Counted from the stretch's first letter, positions 41,730 through 54,848 are shown. The stretch is 64,000 nt of DNA from Excoecaria cochinchinensis (GCA_947683425.1 CANTUQ010000055.1:25290001-25354000), one strand, 5' to 3'. A program made the numbers and translations. Notes: a model not told the origin generated them from the sequence alone.

Positions 41730-43839
41730 ACTACACTGTCATAAATAGACCGTCATTGGTCTTTAATTGCAAGTCGCCATGACTCGCTACCGCGGTATAC
41801 ACTGACATCCCTATGGCTGGCCATCTATATCCCGATCTAGATTTACTACCAGATCACTAAGGGCAAGGCACTTCATCATTCATTTCATTAATCACTTCAT
41901 ATACAAAATGAATAATTTTCACAATATTAAACCATACAATACCACTTCTTTCTCATTCTTTTTCCATCAATTCCATTTCTATTCACTTGATATTCAATAT
42001 GAACATCATTCATTTGAAGAATTCACTGAAACATACACTTTCAATTGTTTTCATCTTAAACATAATATATTAATTCTCTTTATACATATGCAAATATACA
42101 CTTTTAATTTCAAGTAAATTCGCATATTCTTATTTTCCATTCTTTATTCATTTTATACTATTATACTTAACAAATAATCAAGTTACACATTATTTATTCC
42201 AAGTTTACCATTCGGCCAAAGCACTCATTACACTTTATCTTTATTTTTCTTTCAATTTGATCACTCAATTAATTAAATCTCATGGCATATATCACTAGCA
42301 TATCATGTATATACATTAACTATTAAAGTTTAATATGGTTTACCCTAATAATACCATTTGGCCTATGTTACACTTTCAATTTAAGTTTATTTTTCGTTCA
42401 TTAAATCATTCCATTTACTATATATCATGTTAAACATTACCTAAATAACCTTTACATGCCATAATAACCAAGTATACCTATATTTTTCCTATGTATAGCA
42501 TTCGGCCCAATCTTAGTTTCTTCACCAAATTATTATCTTCTCATATTAAGCATTCAAATCATCATTACTTACCTTCCTAAACATGACTATAAAGTTAGAT
42601 TTCATTATACATGCATATTTCACATACTTAATACTTAGACATAACATAAAATAAATCTTTTTCAATGGAAATAAATGGATTTTGTAACCACAAACCTCAA
42701 ATCCTTGCTTAGCACTTCTCAAGTGTCCTTTTTGATGCCTTAGCCTTAGGAGAAATCTTCCTCTCCTTGTAAACCTAACCATTACCGAATATATTCAATG
42801 AGATTTCATCAAATCTATGCTTTCTTTTTACAAAATATCTTCATAAACATGTTCCTCATACTTTAAAATACCCATAGAAACCTTTAAAGCCAATTAAAAT
42901 TTCCTAAATCACACCTAAACCTTGTATCCTTAGATTTCCTTGCTTCCAACACTCCAATTAGACTCCAAATACTATTTCCAAGTTGTAGAGGAGCTAAACT
43001 TTATCAAAGAGGTTGAATTTTGGGGAAATATTGAAGGAAAGATGAAGAAAAATAGAGCAGAAAATAAGAAGAAGAATTCGGCCAAGAAGGGAGAGAGGAA
43101 GGGTGTTGAAGGCTAGATTTCTCTAGAGAAATCTGGTCTCTTGATGCCTTATATAGGCTAAGATTGAACTCAATCGGTCCAACCAAAGTGGTCCAACCGG
43201 TTTGAATAAAATTTTCGATTTTTTAGCCAATTTTCACTCTTTAAAGGTATCTATGTGTTCCTCATCTTATTTTCACTCCCAACCAATTCCATCATTCTTA
43301 AAACATAGAAAATAGCCTCCTTACAAAATTTTATCTTAATCGGAGTTCATTTGGGGCCCGATTTAGTTAAATCGGTCCGATTTTACCCTTTTCGATTCTG
43401 CCGTAAAACACCATTCTATTACTGTCAAAAATTACTAAAAATTATTTTAATCCTTTATACTTCCCACTTTACACCCTTTTGATCTCAAAAACTATTTTTA
43501 AAAATTCGGTCAAACTCTGGTCAAACCCTTGTTCATTTGAACCGAACTAGAGGCCAACTTCAATGTAACTTTATGAGGTCTATTTGACTCCGTTTTCACT
43601 CCAAATTTTACAACTAGACTCCTGACAGTCCATAAATCAATTTTATCAAATAAAACTTTTTCAGTATCTGCTGTTAATTTCGACTGTATAGCTACCCCGA
43701 GGTTACCCATCCTTGGATTGCTATACCTCGAGCACACTTAAATTTCTACTTCTACTATAATATAAGATACACATCCCATTACTCTAAATCGGAATCACAC
43801 TATTGACTCTATAAAATTCAATGAATACTCCTGATTACA
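41730..43839 (-). repeat. J: unclassified AT-rich LTR with promoter signals
   Basis: Sits between E and F. In sense it would start TGTAATCAGG at 43839, just after AAATG of the F frame, and run left until E interrupts it. TATA box CCTATATAAGG at 43158-43148, a 20-bp perfect palindrome at 43134-43115, GTAAGT at 42572-42567 and dispersed GGCCGAATG-like motifs (about 42208, 42352, 42498, 43075). No coding capacity was recognised. Family not identified; it is called an LTR because of terminus, promoter layout and position. Confidence 0.5.
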
Positions 43840-44801
43840 CATTTGCTAACTGATTCTGATCCCTCAGGGCAAAATGAAAGGTGCTTACCTCAAACTGATT
43901 GCTTAAACCCTTAAGATGCTTTGCATACGGCATCAGACGCTCTTCTTTTACGGCCAACTCACCCCAAATCTGTTTGATTTCTAATGATGACTCTCCAAAG
44001 ACTTCTACGCTTTTTGGCCCAAAGGCTATCAAGGCCTCCAACCCGAAGGTGCAACCTTCATATTCAGCTTCATTGTTAGTGGCCTTGTACCTCAGTTTCT
44101 TAGCTAATGGTAGTTTTTCACTGTCTGGGGTCATTAGAATTACTCCTACTCCTGCCCCCTTTCTATTAACCGCTCCTTCAAAATGTAACTACCAGCCTTG
44201 TACTGCGATGCCTGCAACATTCTCATCCGGGAAGTTAAACTCAAATGAATCTCCTTCGATAGGGTGCTATGCCAAGAACTCTGCTACCGTACGTCCCTTA
44301 GTGGTCTTTCGGGTGACATAATGGACATCAAATTCTTGTAGTAGCAATAGACATCTTCCCATTTTTCCAAACAAAGATAGAGCTTCCTGTAGGTATTTGA
44401 GAGGGTTCTGCTTTGCAACTGCTTATACCTTGTAAGAGTGGAAGTAGTGTCTCAACTTCTTAGAGGCCCAAATCACTGCTAGGCAAATCTTTTCAACCTC
44501 AGTAGATTTGACCTCATAAGAAAGGAACTTCTTACTAAGGTAGTAAATCGTAAATTCTATTCTGAACTCGTCCTCTTAAACCATCATGGCACCTATTGAG
44601 CTGTTTGCTATCACTAGGTACAAGATTAGCGGCTTGACAGGTTGAGGTGGTCTCAGAAATGGGGGATTCAACAAGTATTCCTTAATGGTATTAAAGGCCT
44701 TATGACAGTCTTCATTCCATACTACAGTCTGATCTTTTCAGAGCAACTTGAAGATTGGCTCACAAATTGAGGCGAGCTTGGCGATGAACCTGCTGACATA
44801 C
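43840..44801 (-). pseudogene. Element F, left segment: RNase H and second RNase H (Tat lineage)
   Basis: Minus-strand fragment left of G. The archaeal-type RNase H reads SEKLPLAKKLRYKATNNEAE, FGESSLEIKQIWGELAVKEE and FHFALRDQNQLAN; the catalytic Asp of the usual GDSSL is Glu. Upstream lie retroviral-type RNase H codons (YYLSKKFLSYEV, IWASKKLRHYF, QEFDVHYVTRKTTKG) with several stops. The frame ends at 43840 where J begins, so the integrase is missing from the window. G interrupts the RT to RNase H connection at 44801 (CATAC TSD). Confidence 0.87.
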
Positions 44802-47450
44802 TGTAATACCCCCTTCCCATACGTAGGGGAACCCATCCGCGAGGGAGTGAGAACCCGTATGAGAAAGGGTGTCACCAAACAGAACGGTACAAAACATACA
44901 TTCACATAATATAAACATACATATAAATAGCGAAAATTAAAACTTTAAAACCAAATGATCATTCATTGATGGAATAATAAGATTCAATACATAACTGTTC
45001 TGATACCAACATAATTACAACTTTCAGAGATACATAGCGGAAGCTGAATAAAAACTAAATACAAAGAGAGATCACTATTACAAAATAATGATGATATAAA
45101 AAGAAGCTAAGTCCTATCAACAATCCCACTATGTTGGCTTGACTGGCGGCAACTCTCCCAAAAGCTATACACCTTCCGCACCTGCACGGGTGAAAACACC
45201 GTTCTAAGCGATAACGCTTAGTGGGGAAACAAACAACAATAGTATGGATGGTCATTCACAATGGTCGCCAAGGTAAATTACATACGTAATGGCATAAGCT
45301 GAATGCCATAAGATATAATCATAAGCGAATCACATTCATAACATTCAAAGGTTCATAATCATATTCATATGCCAACTGATTCATATGCTCATAAATAGAG
45401 TCATTCAGATTCAAATACTTATAATCATACTCATTCAGATTCACATTCTTATAGACATATCACAATCAAACAATACATCTGCTAACTCATAGTAGTAGAT
45501 AACGAGTGAATGTATGGCGGTACCTTACGGGTACGAATCAAATGCATGGTGGTACCTTACCGGTATGAATCGAAAAATAATACAACATTTTCTCTTTTCA
45601 AAACATTTTACAAAGGGGATCTTAAACAAGATCTGTACACATTAAAGTTCGCGAGGAACTAAATGCAGACTTGATTAGGGTCCAGAACAGAACAGAGGGC
45701 TGTAGCTAAAGGACTCTTTTAGGCATGCCCAACTATCCACTAGACTGACTCTTGCAGGTTATGCATAATCCATTAAATCACATGTATAGAATTCATATAA
45801 TTAACCATGCATAATACACCCAATTATACTCATATACTTCATAGAATAGTCCGAGGATAATTCTAATAGCATCACAAGTTCAAAAAATAAACATCGAAAA
45901 TCACACAAGAAAACACAATTTTGAAACCAGGGGGTGTCGCTCTCAAGAATGAGGTATAACTTGCCCCCTGCCGCGATCGCGGTAGTCCTCGCGTTCGCGC
46001 AGAGACAGAAACATATCTAACTATTACGCTCGCGACGATCGTCACGCTCGCAACAGTGAGCTGCCAATAAAGGCTATCGCGCGCAGGCGCACGCTCGCGA
46101 CAGGGAACCCCCCAGAACTACCTAGCAGCTGAGCGCTCTATCGCGCTCCCGACAGAGAGCTCTTGCTGCGATAGCTCGGCAGCCCAATCTGCTCGGAAGT
46201 CCAATCCACTCGGCAGCCGAGCGCCCTGTCGCACTTGCGACAAATAGCTCTCGCTGCGAGCATTCGGCAGCCCAGCCACTCGGCCACACAAATCCGCTCG
46301 GCCTCGCACAAGGGCTGAAATCACCGAGCTCTGTCGCGACCTCGCAACAGCGTCGCGCTCGAGACAGCGTTGTGATTTCCAGCTCCTGCGTGAATTTCTA
46401 CAGATTTTCACAATTCCAAAACACCCAAGTTTCCAATCTCAAATACAATCAACCCAAACATCATCTTACCTCAAACCAACCTTTTTCCTCATCATAAATG
46501 ACATAAAACGCAACTTAAATCAATAATTAACACAATCAAAATCATGCATTAACAAAATCAAGCACCTCAAGAACACAAACCCAGAAATTTCGGCAACATT
46601 CATCAAACTTCAAAATTGCTTCAATACTTCAACATTCATGTATTATAACTCAAATCAATTGAATACCCATAACATTAACACTATAATATGCCTCATAAAA
46701 AATCAATTTCCAAAAATCACATGCAAAGGCATAAATCACAAATTCACATCAAGAACAATCAATTTCACAAACAAATCCCAAACCTACAATTCCTATGCTC
46801 CAAATCAATGGCACCACTCCCACTGGCCTTCTCCTTTCGCTTGGGATCGCGAGGAGGCTCAACTAACAAGAACACCAAACATTCAAACAAACACAAAACA
46901 TAAATTAAAACACAATCAAAACAAAATCAAGAACAATGGATGAAGAAGAAGAAGAAGAAACCTACTACACTTACCAATCAAAACTCAAGGAGTGATCAAT
47001 TCCCACCACCAAGCACTTGGATCCAAGCTAGGGCACACAAATGAAGAGAAAAGAGGAAGAAGGAGTAAAGAGAAGGAAGAAAATGGGAAGATGCAGCAAA
47101 ATTGGCTGTCCCATTTTCTCTCTCTTCTATTTATACCTTCTTTCAAAATCCCTAGCCACTTGTCACCCTTTGGTTTTTGGAAGTTAACCACTCACACCCT
47201 ACACTCTTGCATGACAATACACACAAGACTAACCCACACAATCACACACTATAACCATATGCACATGAACACATTAACACAACCCAATACACATACACCC
47301 TACTCACATATATGCACTCACACTCTATTAAAGCCCACAAAACATGCATTTTGGCCAAAATACCCTTAACACATGCCAAAACTCTCACACAAGCACACAT
47401 GCACATGGCAAACATGGCTCAAACTACTAGGGGAAGAACGGGGTGTTACA
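44802..47450 (-). repeat. 3' LTR of element G (2,649 bp)
   Basis: Sense termini TGTAACACCCC...TGTATTACA-like (TGTAATACC on plus). TATA box GGTATAAATAG at 47137-47127, GTAAGT at 46974-46969, CG-rich palindrome array about 45930-46385, stem-loop cassette 45204-45732 including GATCTTAAACAAGATC (45618-45633) and AGTTCGCGAGGAACT (45646-45660). Confidence 0.92.
45930..46385 (-). repeat. CG-rich near-palindrome array in G 3' LTR
   Basis: Repeated TCGCGATCGCG, CTCGCGACAG and CTGTCGCG arms, with GAGCGCTC and CTCGGCAGCC spacers. The counterpart in the 5' LTR is at 53279-53765 with different spacing. Confidence 0.8.
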
Positions 47451-48582
47451 ACTCTCCCCTACTAACAAGAATTTCATCCTCGAAATTCTCACCTGAACTG
47501 AACAAATGCAGATACTTAATCCTCACCGTCGCCTCTGGTTCCCAAGTTGCTTCCTCGACTCCGTGATGTTGCCAAAGAACCTTGACTAAAGGGACTTGCT
47601 TGCTTCTCAATTGTCTCACTTCTCGAGCTAAAATAGCCTTCGGCTCTTCATTATAGGAGTAATCTGGCTGAATCCGAACATCTTGAACTGACAACACATG
47701 CGACAGATTCGATTTATATCGATGAAGTATGGAGACATGGAAAACATCATGCATCTTAGCCAACTCCATCAATAAAGCCAAACTATAGTCTACCGGACCA
47801 ACTCTCTCTAAAATCTCGAAAGGCCCAATGAACTGAGGACTAAGTTTACCTTTCTTGCCAAACTGCAATACTTTCCTCCAAGGTGAAACCTTAAGGAAAA
47901 CCTTATCCCCGACCACAAACCAAATATCCTTTCTCTTCAAATTGGCATAGGACCTCTGCCTATCCTTAGCCACCTTCAGATTTTGCTGCACAACTCTGAT
48001 CTTCTCTTCAGTATCCCTAATCATCTCTGGCCCAATAAAAGATTGCTCGGTTAACTCTGTCCAGTAAATCGGAGTCCTACACGGTCGACCATAAAAAGCC
48101 TCAAACGGTGACATCCCAATGCTGGACTGAAAACTATTGTTGTAGGCAAATTCCATAAGTCGCACATACTGATCCCAACTGCTAGAAAAATTCAAAGCAT
48201 GAGACCGAAGCATATCCTCTAAAATTTGGATAACTCGCTCGGATTGACCATCTGTCTGAGGATGAAATGCCGTGCTGAAGTTCAACTTGGTACCCAAAGC
48301 TCTCTGCAATTCCTTCCAGAACTTAGATGTGAACCTTGGATCCCGATCTGAAAGTATCGCCAGTGGCACTCCATGCAATCGAACCACCTCATCCATATAC
48401 TCACTGGCTAACTCATCCATCGAGTAGTCCACTCTTACCTGCACAAAATGAGCTGAATTCGTAAGCCGATCCACAATAACCCAAACTGAATCATGCTTCC
48501 TCTGAGTCACTGGCAAACCTGACACAAAGTCTATGGCGATGTCATCCCATTTCCACTGAGGAACGGATAAAGGAGTGAGCAA
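47446..48582 (-). pseudogene. Integrase core and chromodomain of element G
   Basis: An open 378-codon stretch holding DFVSGLPVT, DSVWVIVDRLTNSAHF, the second acidic residue in LSDRDPRFTSKFW, the third in SERVIQILEDML, QFIGPFEILERVG, and a C-terminal chromodomain-like tail (VPLVKVLWQHHGVEEATWE, then LHLFSSGEN). The stop codon lies inside the first bases of the 3' LTR. It is open, but the upstream frame is broken by a stop after CQQVKAEH (48592-48597), so the protein could not be made from the full polyprotein. Better preserved than the same region in B. Confidence 0.9.
47451..47488 (-). other. Polypurine tract and hairpin of element G
   Basis: AGTAGGGGAGAGT (47463-47451) abuts the LTR. GAATTTCGAGGATGAAATTC (47488-47469) keeps the B hairpin with one G-U pair on the sense strand. 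Confidence 0.82.
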
Positions 48583-48594
48583 TCCCGAAGGGAG

Positions 48595-49440
48595 TTAATG
48601 CTCAGCCTTTACTTGCTGACAAGTCAAACACTTCGCCATGAATTCCACAATGTCTCTCTTTATCCCAGACCACCAGTAGAACTGCTTCAAATCCTGATAC
48701 ATCTTCTCACTACCAGGATGCATAGTAAAAATCGTAGTGTATACCTCACTCAAAAGCTTCTTCCTTAACTCATCACTCCCGGGCACACACAAGCGATCCC
48801 TATACATAAGCACCCCATCCAAAACTGAAAAGTCAGACTGCTTACCCTGCTGAACCTCTTGCAAAACCTGCTGTAATCTCAAATCAACCTTCTGAGCATC
48901 CATAATCGACTGTCTCAAAGTCAGCTTCACTCTCAATTAGGCAACCACAGCCCCATCTGAATCAAATCTCCACCTGAATCGCCTAAAAAACAAAGCTGAA
49001 ATCGACTTTTGACTCAAAGCATCCGCAACCACACTGGCTTTACCCGGATGGTAATCCACAATGCAGTCATAGTCCTTGAATAACTCTAACCATTGACGCT
49101 GTCTCATGTTCAACTCTTTCTGTGTGAGGAGGTATTTCAAACTCTTATGGCCCGTGAAGAACCTACACTTCTCCCCATACAGATAATGCCGCCAAATCTT
49201 CAAAGCAAAGATCACAGCAGCCAATTCTAAATCATGCATTGGATAGTTCTTCTCATGAGGTTTCAACTGACGAGACGCATAAGCCACTACTTTACCCTCT
49301 TGCATCAACACAAATTCGAGTCTAATACCCGAAGCATCACTGTACATTACAAACTCTTTACCAGAGGTGGGTTGAGTCAGTACAGGAGCTTTAACTAATA
49401 GACTCTTCAACCTCTCAAAGCATAACTGACACTTATCTGA
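48595..49440 (-). pseudogene. RNase H and integrase HHCC finger of element G
   Basis: RNase H: YSDASGIRLEFVLMQ, VVAYASRQLKPHEKNY, LAAVIFALKIWRHYLYG, FTGHKSLKYLLTQ (Asp of the usual SDHKSL is Gly) and SVVADALSQK in 48937-49410. A stop at 48937-48939 precedes the linker and HHCC finger in 48595-48936 (FTMHPGSEKMY, YWWSGIKRDIVEFM, AKCLTCQQVKAEH). Confidence 0.88.
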
Positions 49441-50174
49441 TCACTCAAATCTGATGCCTTTCCTCAACAATCTGGTCATAGGAGCAGCAATGACCGAAAA
49501 ACCCTTCACAAACCGACGATAGTAGCCTGCCAAACTAAGGAAGCTTCTCACCTCAGGAACATTCCTAGTCGCTTTCCAATCCACAATCGCCTCAATCTTA
49601 GCTAGATCCACTTGAATACCCTTAGCTGACACAATATGACCCAAGAAAGACACTTCTCGAAGCCAAAAGTCACACTTACTAAGCTTCGCAAACAAATGAT
49701 GCTCTCTCAAAACTTACAATACTAACCAAAGATGCTCTTTATGCTCATACTCATCCTTTGAGTAAACCAAAATATCATCTATAAACACTACTACAAATCG
49801 ATCGAGATATGGCCTAAACACTCGGTTCATCAAATCCATAAAAGCCGTAGCTGCATTAGTCAAACCGAACGGCATCACAAGGAACTCATAGTGGCCATAC
49901 CGCGTCCAAAATGCAGTCTTAACCACATCCGCATCCTGAACTCGAAGCTGATAATAACCCAACCGAAGATCAATCTTGGAGAAGACACTTGCACCTCTAA
50001 GCTGATCAAACAAATCCTCGGCTTTAGGTAAAGGATACTTGTTCTTCACTGTGACCTTGTTAATTTGCCTGTAGTCGATGCACATCCTCAAAGAGCCATC
50101 TTTCTCTTGACAAACAAAACTGGTGCTCCCCATGGAGATATGCTGGGTTGAATAAACCCCTTATCCAGTAACTC
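49441..50174 (-). pseudogene. Reverse transcriptase of element G
   Basis: Two frames cover the RT. 49714-50133 has QEKDGSLRMCIDYRQINK, YPLPKAEDLFDQLRG, KIDLRLGYYQLRVQD, VMPFGLTNAATAFMDLMNRVF and the catalytic VVFIDDILVYSKDE; a stop near 49711-49713 precedes the rest. 49441-49710 has REVSFLGHIVSAKGI and RSFLSLAGYYRRFVKGFS. An upstream stop (about 50175) separates it from the protease frame. Confidence 0.88.
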
Positions 50175-50747
50175 TTATAGCTGAGTCTTAAGTTCCCTCA
50201 ATTCTACAGGAGCCATCCGATAAGGTGCTTTCAAAATGGGTGAAGTACCCGGTAAAATCTCTATGGACAACTCCACTTCTCTCTCGGGAGGCAAACCAAG
50301 TAACTCACTCGGAAACACATCTCCAAACTCCCTAACAACTAGGATATCCTCAATCTCAACCTGATCACGCTTCGAATCCAACACAACTGCTAAAAATTCC
50401 TTACATCCTTTCCTCATAAATCCCTTAGCTTGCATGGCGAAAATCACATTACTCAAAGAACTCCAACCTAAACCTTTAACAACAACAGAAGATTGATCTC
50501 TATCTCGCAATACAACCACCTTTATATGACAATGCACTACAGCCCGGTGCTTACTCAACCAATCCATACCTAGAATCAAATCAAACTCCCGAAATGGCAA
50601 CTCAATGAAATCCGCATAAAACTCAACACCCTGAACCAAAAGAGAACAATTCCTATGCACTCTACTCACATTGACACTATGCCCTAAAGGGCTGGTCACA
50701 CAAACCTCATAATCTAACTGATCAACAACATGCAACTTATCAAACAT
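50175..50747 (-). pseudogene. Protease and protease-RT linker of element G
   Basis: Reads QLDYEVCVTSPLGHSV, FIELPFREFDLILGMDWLSK, AVVLDSKRDQVEIEDI, VFPSELLGLPPEREVELSIE and APYRMAPVELRELKTQL. The active-site segment lies just upstream in the gag-terminal frame, where it reads LIYPGSTHSY: the catalytic Asp is Tyr, so the protease is dead independently of the stops. Confidence 0.87.
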
Positions 50748-50759
50748 TTTACTCGTGCA

Positions 50760-52042
50760 CTAATATGAGTGTGTGGAGCCAGGGTAAATTAGAGCATATA
50801 ACTCAGTGTCAAAGAGTAGGAACTTACCGACAATCACATCCGGGGCATCTTGCTCATCCCGAGCTCTCATGGCATAAGCTTTAGCTGGTACCGTCAAAGG
50901 ACGATCAACAGACTCTGATGGAGCTCCCTCTCTATGCCGACCACCTCGACCTCTACCTCGGCCTCTACCACGGCTAGCTTGTGGTTCAATAGATCCAATT
51001 CTGCTAGCCTCACGCTGATCACCAGAAGCCTCACTATACCTCGGACAATTAGCCAAGTAGTGATCAGTGCTCCCACATCGGAAACAACAACCCGTAAGCC
51101 ACCTACACTTACCCCGATGGTGCTAAGTGCAGTGAGAACACTCAGGCAAAAAATCAGTCCTCACACCAGAACCACCTCTGCCTACACTAGAACCCATGGC
51201 AGAACCTTGCCTTCTACCTCTCGAAACTGGACCTGAAGAAGACTCATCATGTGGGTTCCTAGACCTCTTACCCGAAGATGATGATGATCCACCACGAGGG
51301 GGATTTCTCCTTTGAGATCTCTCTCTTTGAACTGACTCAGACCTTTCACCCCGCACTGTTGCTTAGACAATCTGGTAGTACCCAATACCCGGAGTACTCA
51401 TCAGAGAAATAATCATGGCTCTCATTGACTCATTCAAACCGGCCTCAAAATGCCGACACCAAAACTCTTCAGTCGGAACACCTTCTGGAGCATACTTGGA
51501 AAGACAGTTGAACTCTTTCTCAAATTCTGATACTGACATAGCCCTCTGCTTCAAACTCAAGAACTGTGCCCACTTAGCATCCTTATACTCCCTAGTCACA
51601 TACTTATTGGTGAACTCTCTCTCAAAGAACTCCCATGTGACCGGGTCAGTCAACTAGGGATGCCTACGGACCAACTTTCCCCAATCGTAGGCAGATTCCT
51701 AAAGCAATGCCACAACACTCTCTACTTGCCTATCAGGAGGACACCTAGTCTCCTCAAACACTCACTCCACTTTCTCAATCCATTTCTTAGCAAGCTTGGA
51801 CTCATCCAAACTGGTCCCATAGAAATCCTCTGCACCGGCTCGTCTCATGCTCTTTAATGGGGCACTCGGAGTGGTCACCCTATCCAAGACTCGAGCCATG
51901 TCTTGAGAAATTTTCAACATTGCCTCGAAGGGCATGGCTACGGCCTCAAGCTGAACCCTAGGTGTTTGAGCAAAAACAGACAATGAAGGATCTACAGCTT
52001 GGGGATTCACACTAGCGACCCACGAACAGAATCAGAATCCAT
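50760..52042 (-). pseudogene. gag of element G, broken by several stops and a deletion
   Basis: The ATG at 52042 follows CTTTGTCTTTCTTTTAG. MDSDSVRGS is readable, then a small deletion shifts the frame near 52015 (NPQAVDPSLSV resumes, 51762-52010). 51363-51653 carries TWEFFEREFTNKYVTREYKDAKWAQFLSL and FEAGLNESM; 51123-51356 the Arg/Ser-rich linker; around 51045-51092 the CCHC knuckle CFRCGSTDHYLANC. Collinear with gag of A and B. Confidence 0.87.
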
Positions 52043-54372
52043 CTAAAAGAAAGACAAAGACAATTGCATCAACCAACACAGTCCTAATCATATATCTATA
52101 CATAATAATCACCCAGAAAATGCCTAAATTGATGCTCTTATACCCAAAACTGTAACACCCCCCTTCCCATACGTAGGGGAACCCATCCGCGAGGGAGTGA
52201 GAACCCATATAAGAAAGGGTGTCACCAAATAGAACGGTACAAAACATACATTCACATAATATAAACATACATATAAATAGCAAAAATTAAAACTTTAAAA
52301 CCAAATGATCATTCATTGATGGAATAATAAGATTCAATACATAACTGTTCTGATACCAACATAATTACAACTTTTAGAGATACATAGCGGAAGCTGAACA
52401 AAAAATAAATACAAAGAGAGATCACTATTACAAAATAATGATGATCCAAAAAGAAGCTAAGTCCTATCAATAATCCCACTGTGTTGGCTTGACTGGCGGC
52501 GACTCTCCCAAAAGCTATACACCTTCCGCACCTGCACGGGTGAAAACACCGTGCTAAGCGATAACGCTTAGTGGGGAAACAAACAACAATAGTATGGATG
52601 GCCACTCACAATGGTCGCCAAGGCAAATCACATACGTAATGGCATAAGCTGAATACCATAAGATATAATCATAAGCGAATCACATTCATAACATTCAAAG
52701 GTTCATAATCATATTCATATGCCAACTCATTCATATTCTCATAAATAGAGTCATTCAGATTCAAATACTTATAATCATACTCATTCGGATTCACATTCTT
52801 ATAGACATATCACAATCAAACAGTACACCTACCGACTCACAGTAGTGGATAACGAGTGAACGCATAGCGGTACCTTACGGGTACGAATCAAAGGCATGGC
52901 GGTACCTTACCGATACGAATCGAAAAAAATACCACATTTTCTCTTTCCAAAACATTTTACAAAGGGGATCTTAAATAAGATCCGTACACATTGAAGCTCA
53001 CGGGGAGCTAAACGGGGACCTAATCAGGGTCCAAAATAGAACAGAGGGCTACAACTAAAGGACTCTTTTAGGAATGCCTAACTATCCACTAGACTGACTC
53101 TTGCAGGTCATGCATATTCCATTAAATCACATGTATAGAATTCATATAATTAACCATGTATAATACACCCAATTATACTCATATACTTCATAGAATAGTC
53201 CGAGCAAAATTCTAATAGCATCACAAGTTCGGAAAATAAACATCGAAAATCACACAAGAAAACCCAATTTTGAAAACAGGGGATGTCGCGCTCGCGACGG
53301 AGGCATAACTTGCCCCCTGTCGCGATCGCGGCAGTCCTCGCATTCACGCAGAGACAGAAACATATCTCACTGTCATACTCATGATGATCATCATGCTCGC
53401 GACAGTGGGCTGCCAATAGAGGCTATCGCGCTCATTCGCAGGTGCGTATTTGTCACAGGGAACTGCCCAGAACTGCCTAGCAGCCGAGCGCTCTATCGCA
53501 CTCGTGACTAGCATCGCGCTTGCAACAGAGAGCTCTTGCTGTGACAGCTCGGTAGCCAAATCATCTCGGCAGTCGAGCGCTCGGCAGTCCAATCCACTCA
53601 GCAGCCGAGCGCCCTATCGTACTTGCGACAAGCGTTGCGCTCACGATAAAGAGCTCTCGCTACGAGCGTTCGGCAACCCGATCGCTAGGCCTTACGCAAG
53701 GGTTAAAATCATCGAACTCTGTCGCGACCTCGGGTCAGCATCGTGTTCGCGACAGCATCATGATTTCCAGCTCCTGCGTGAATTTCTGCAGATTTTCACA
53801 ATTCCAAAACACCCAAGTTTCCAATCTCAAATACAATCAACCTAAACATCATCTTACCTCAAACCAACCTTTTTCCTCATCATAAACGACATAAAACGCA
53901 ACTTAAATCAACAATTAACACAATCAAAATCATGCATTAAAAAATTAAGCTCCTCAAGAACACAAACACGAAAATTTCAGCAACATTCATAAAACTTCAA
54001 AATTGCTTTAATACTTCAACATTCGTGCATTATAACTCAAATCAATTGAATACCCACAACATTAACACTATAATATGCCTCATCAAACATCAATATCCAG
54101 AAATCACATTCAAAGGCATAAATCACAAATTAGCATCAAGAACAATCAATTTCACAAACAAATCCCAAACCTGCAATTCTTATGCTCAAAATTAATAAGC
54201 ACCACTCCATCTAGCCTTCTCTTTTTCCCTTGGGATCACGAGGAGGCTCAACTAACAAGAACACCCAACATTCAAACAAACACAAAACCTAAATTAAAGC
54301 CCAATCTAAACAAAATCAAGAAAAATGGATGAAAATGAAGAAGTAGAAGAAGAAGAAACCTACTACACTTAC
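52043..54372 (-). other. Putative leader intron of element G (2,330 nt)
   Basis: Donor GTAAGT (plus-strand acttac 54367-54372) about 130 nt after the TATA-predicted start; acceptor TTTCTTTTAG at 52044-52043, adjoining the gag ATG. A TTGAT branch-like motif lies about 27 nt upstream. Contains the degenerate PBS. Confidence 0.55.
52134..52146 (-). other. Degenerate primer-binding site of element G
   Basis: Sense TGGGTATAAGAGC, recognisable as a mutated TGGTATCAGAGC, 4-5 nt from the LTR edge at 52151. Confidence 0.75.
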
Positions 54373-54848
54373 CAATTAAAGCTCAAGGAGTGATCAATTC
54401 CCACCACCAAGCACTTGGATCTAAGCTAGGGCACATAAATGAAGAGAAAAGAGGAAGAAGGAGTAAAAAGAAGGAAGAAAATGGGAAGAGACAGCAAAAT
54501 TGGTTGTCCCATTTTCTCTCTCTTCTATTTATAGCTTATTTCAAAATCCCTAGCCACATATCACCCTTTGGTTGGTGGAAGTTGACCACTCACACCCTAC
54601 CCTCCTGCATGACAATACACACAAGACTAACCCACACAATCACACACTATAACCATATGCACATGCACACATTAACACAACCCAATACACATGCACCCTA
54701 CTCACATATATGCACTCACACTCTATTAAAGCCCACAAAACATGAATTTTTACCAAAATACCCTTAACACATGCCAAAACTCTCACACATGCACACATGC
54801 ACATGTCAAACATGGCTCAAACTACTAGGGGGAGAATGGGGTGTTACA
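52151..54848 (-). repeat. 5' LTR of element G (2,698 bp)
   Basis: TG...CA termini, TATA box GCTATAAATAG at 54535-54525, GTAAGT at 54372. Cassette: CTAAGCG hairpin 52554-52571, GGATCTTAAATAAGATCC 52966-52983, AGCTCACGGGGAGCT 52995-53009, GGACCTAATCAGGGTCC 53016-53032, 53068-53081. Palindrome array about 53279-53765. Confidence 0.92.

Larger units (their letters stand above)
44802..54848 (-). mobile_element. Element G: Tekay-like chromovirus, 10,047 bp
   Basis: Complete minus-strand element: 3' LTR 44802-47450, internal region 47451-52150, 5' LTR 52151-54848, TSD CATAC at 44797-44801 and 54849-54853 in the RT region of F. The internal region is collinear with B (gag, protease, RT, RNase H, integrase, chromodomain), but the LTRs belong to a different family, with TATA boxes and TCGCGA-type palindromes. 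Visible differences between its two LTRs are more numerous than in B or C; many stops and frameshifts. Inactive. Confidence 0.93.

Noticed and set aside
41730..43839. Host gene in the AT-rich J segment
   Set aside because: No ORF above 75 codons with recognisable sequence; promoter layout and terminus fit an LTR better.
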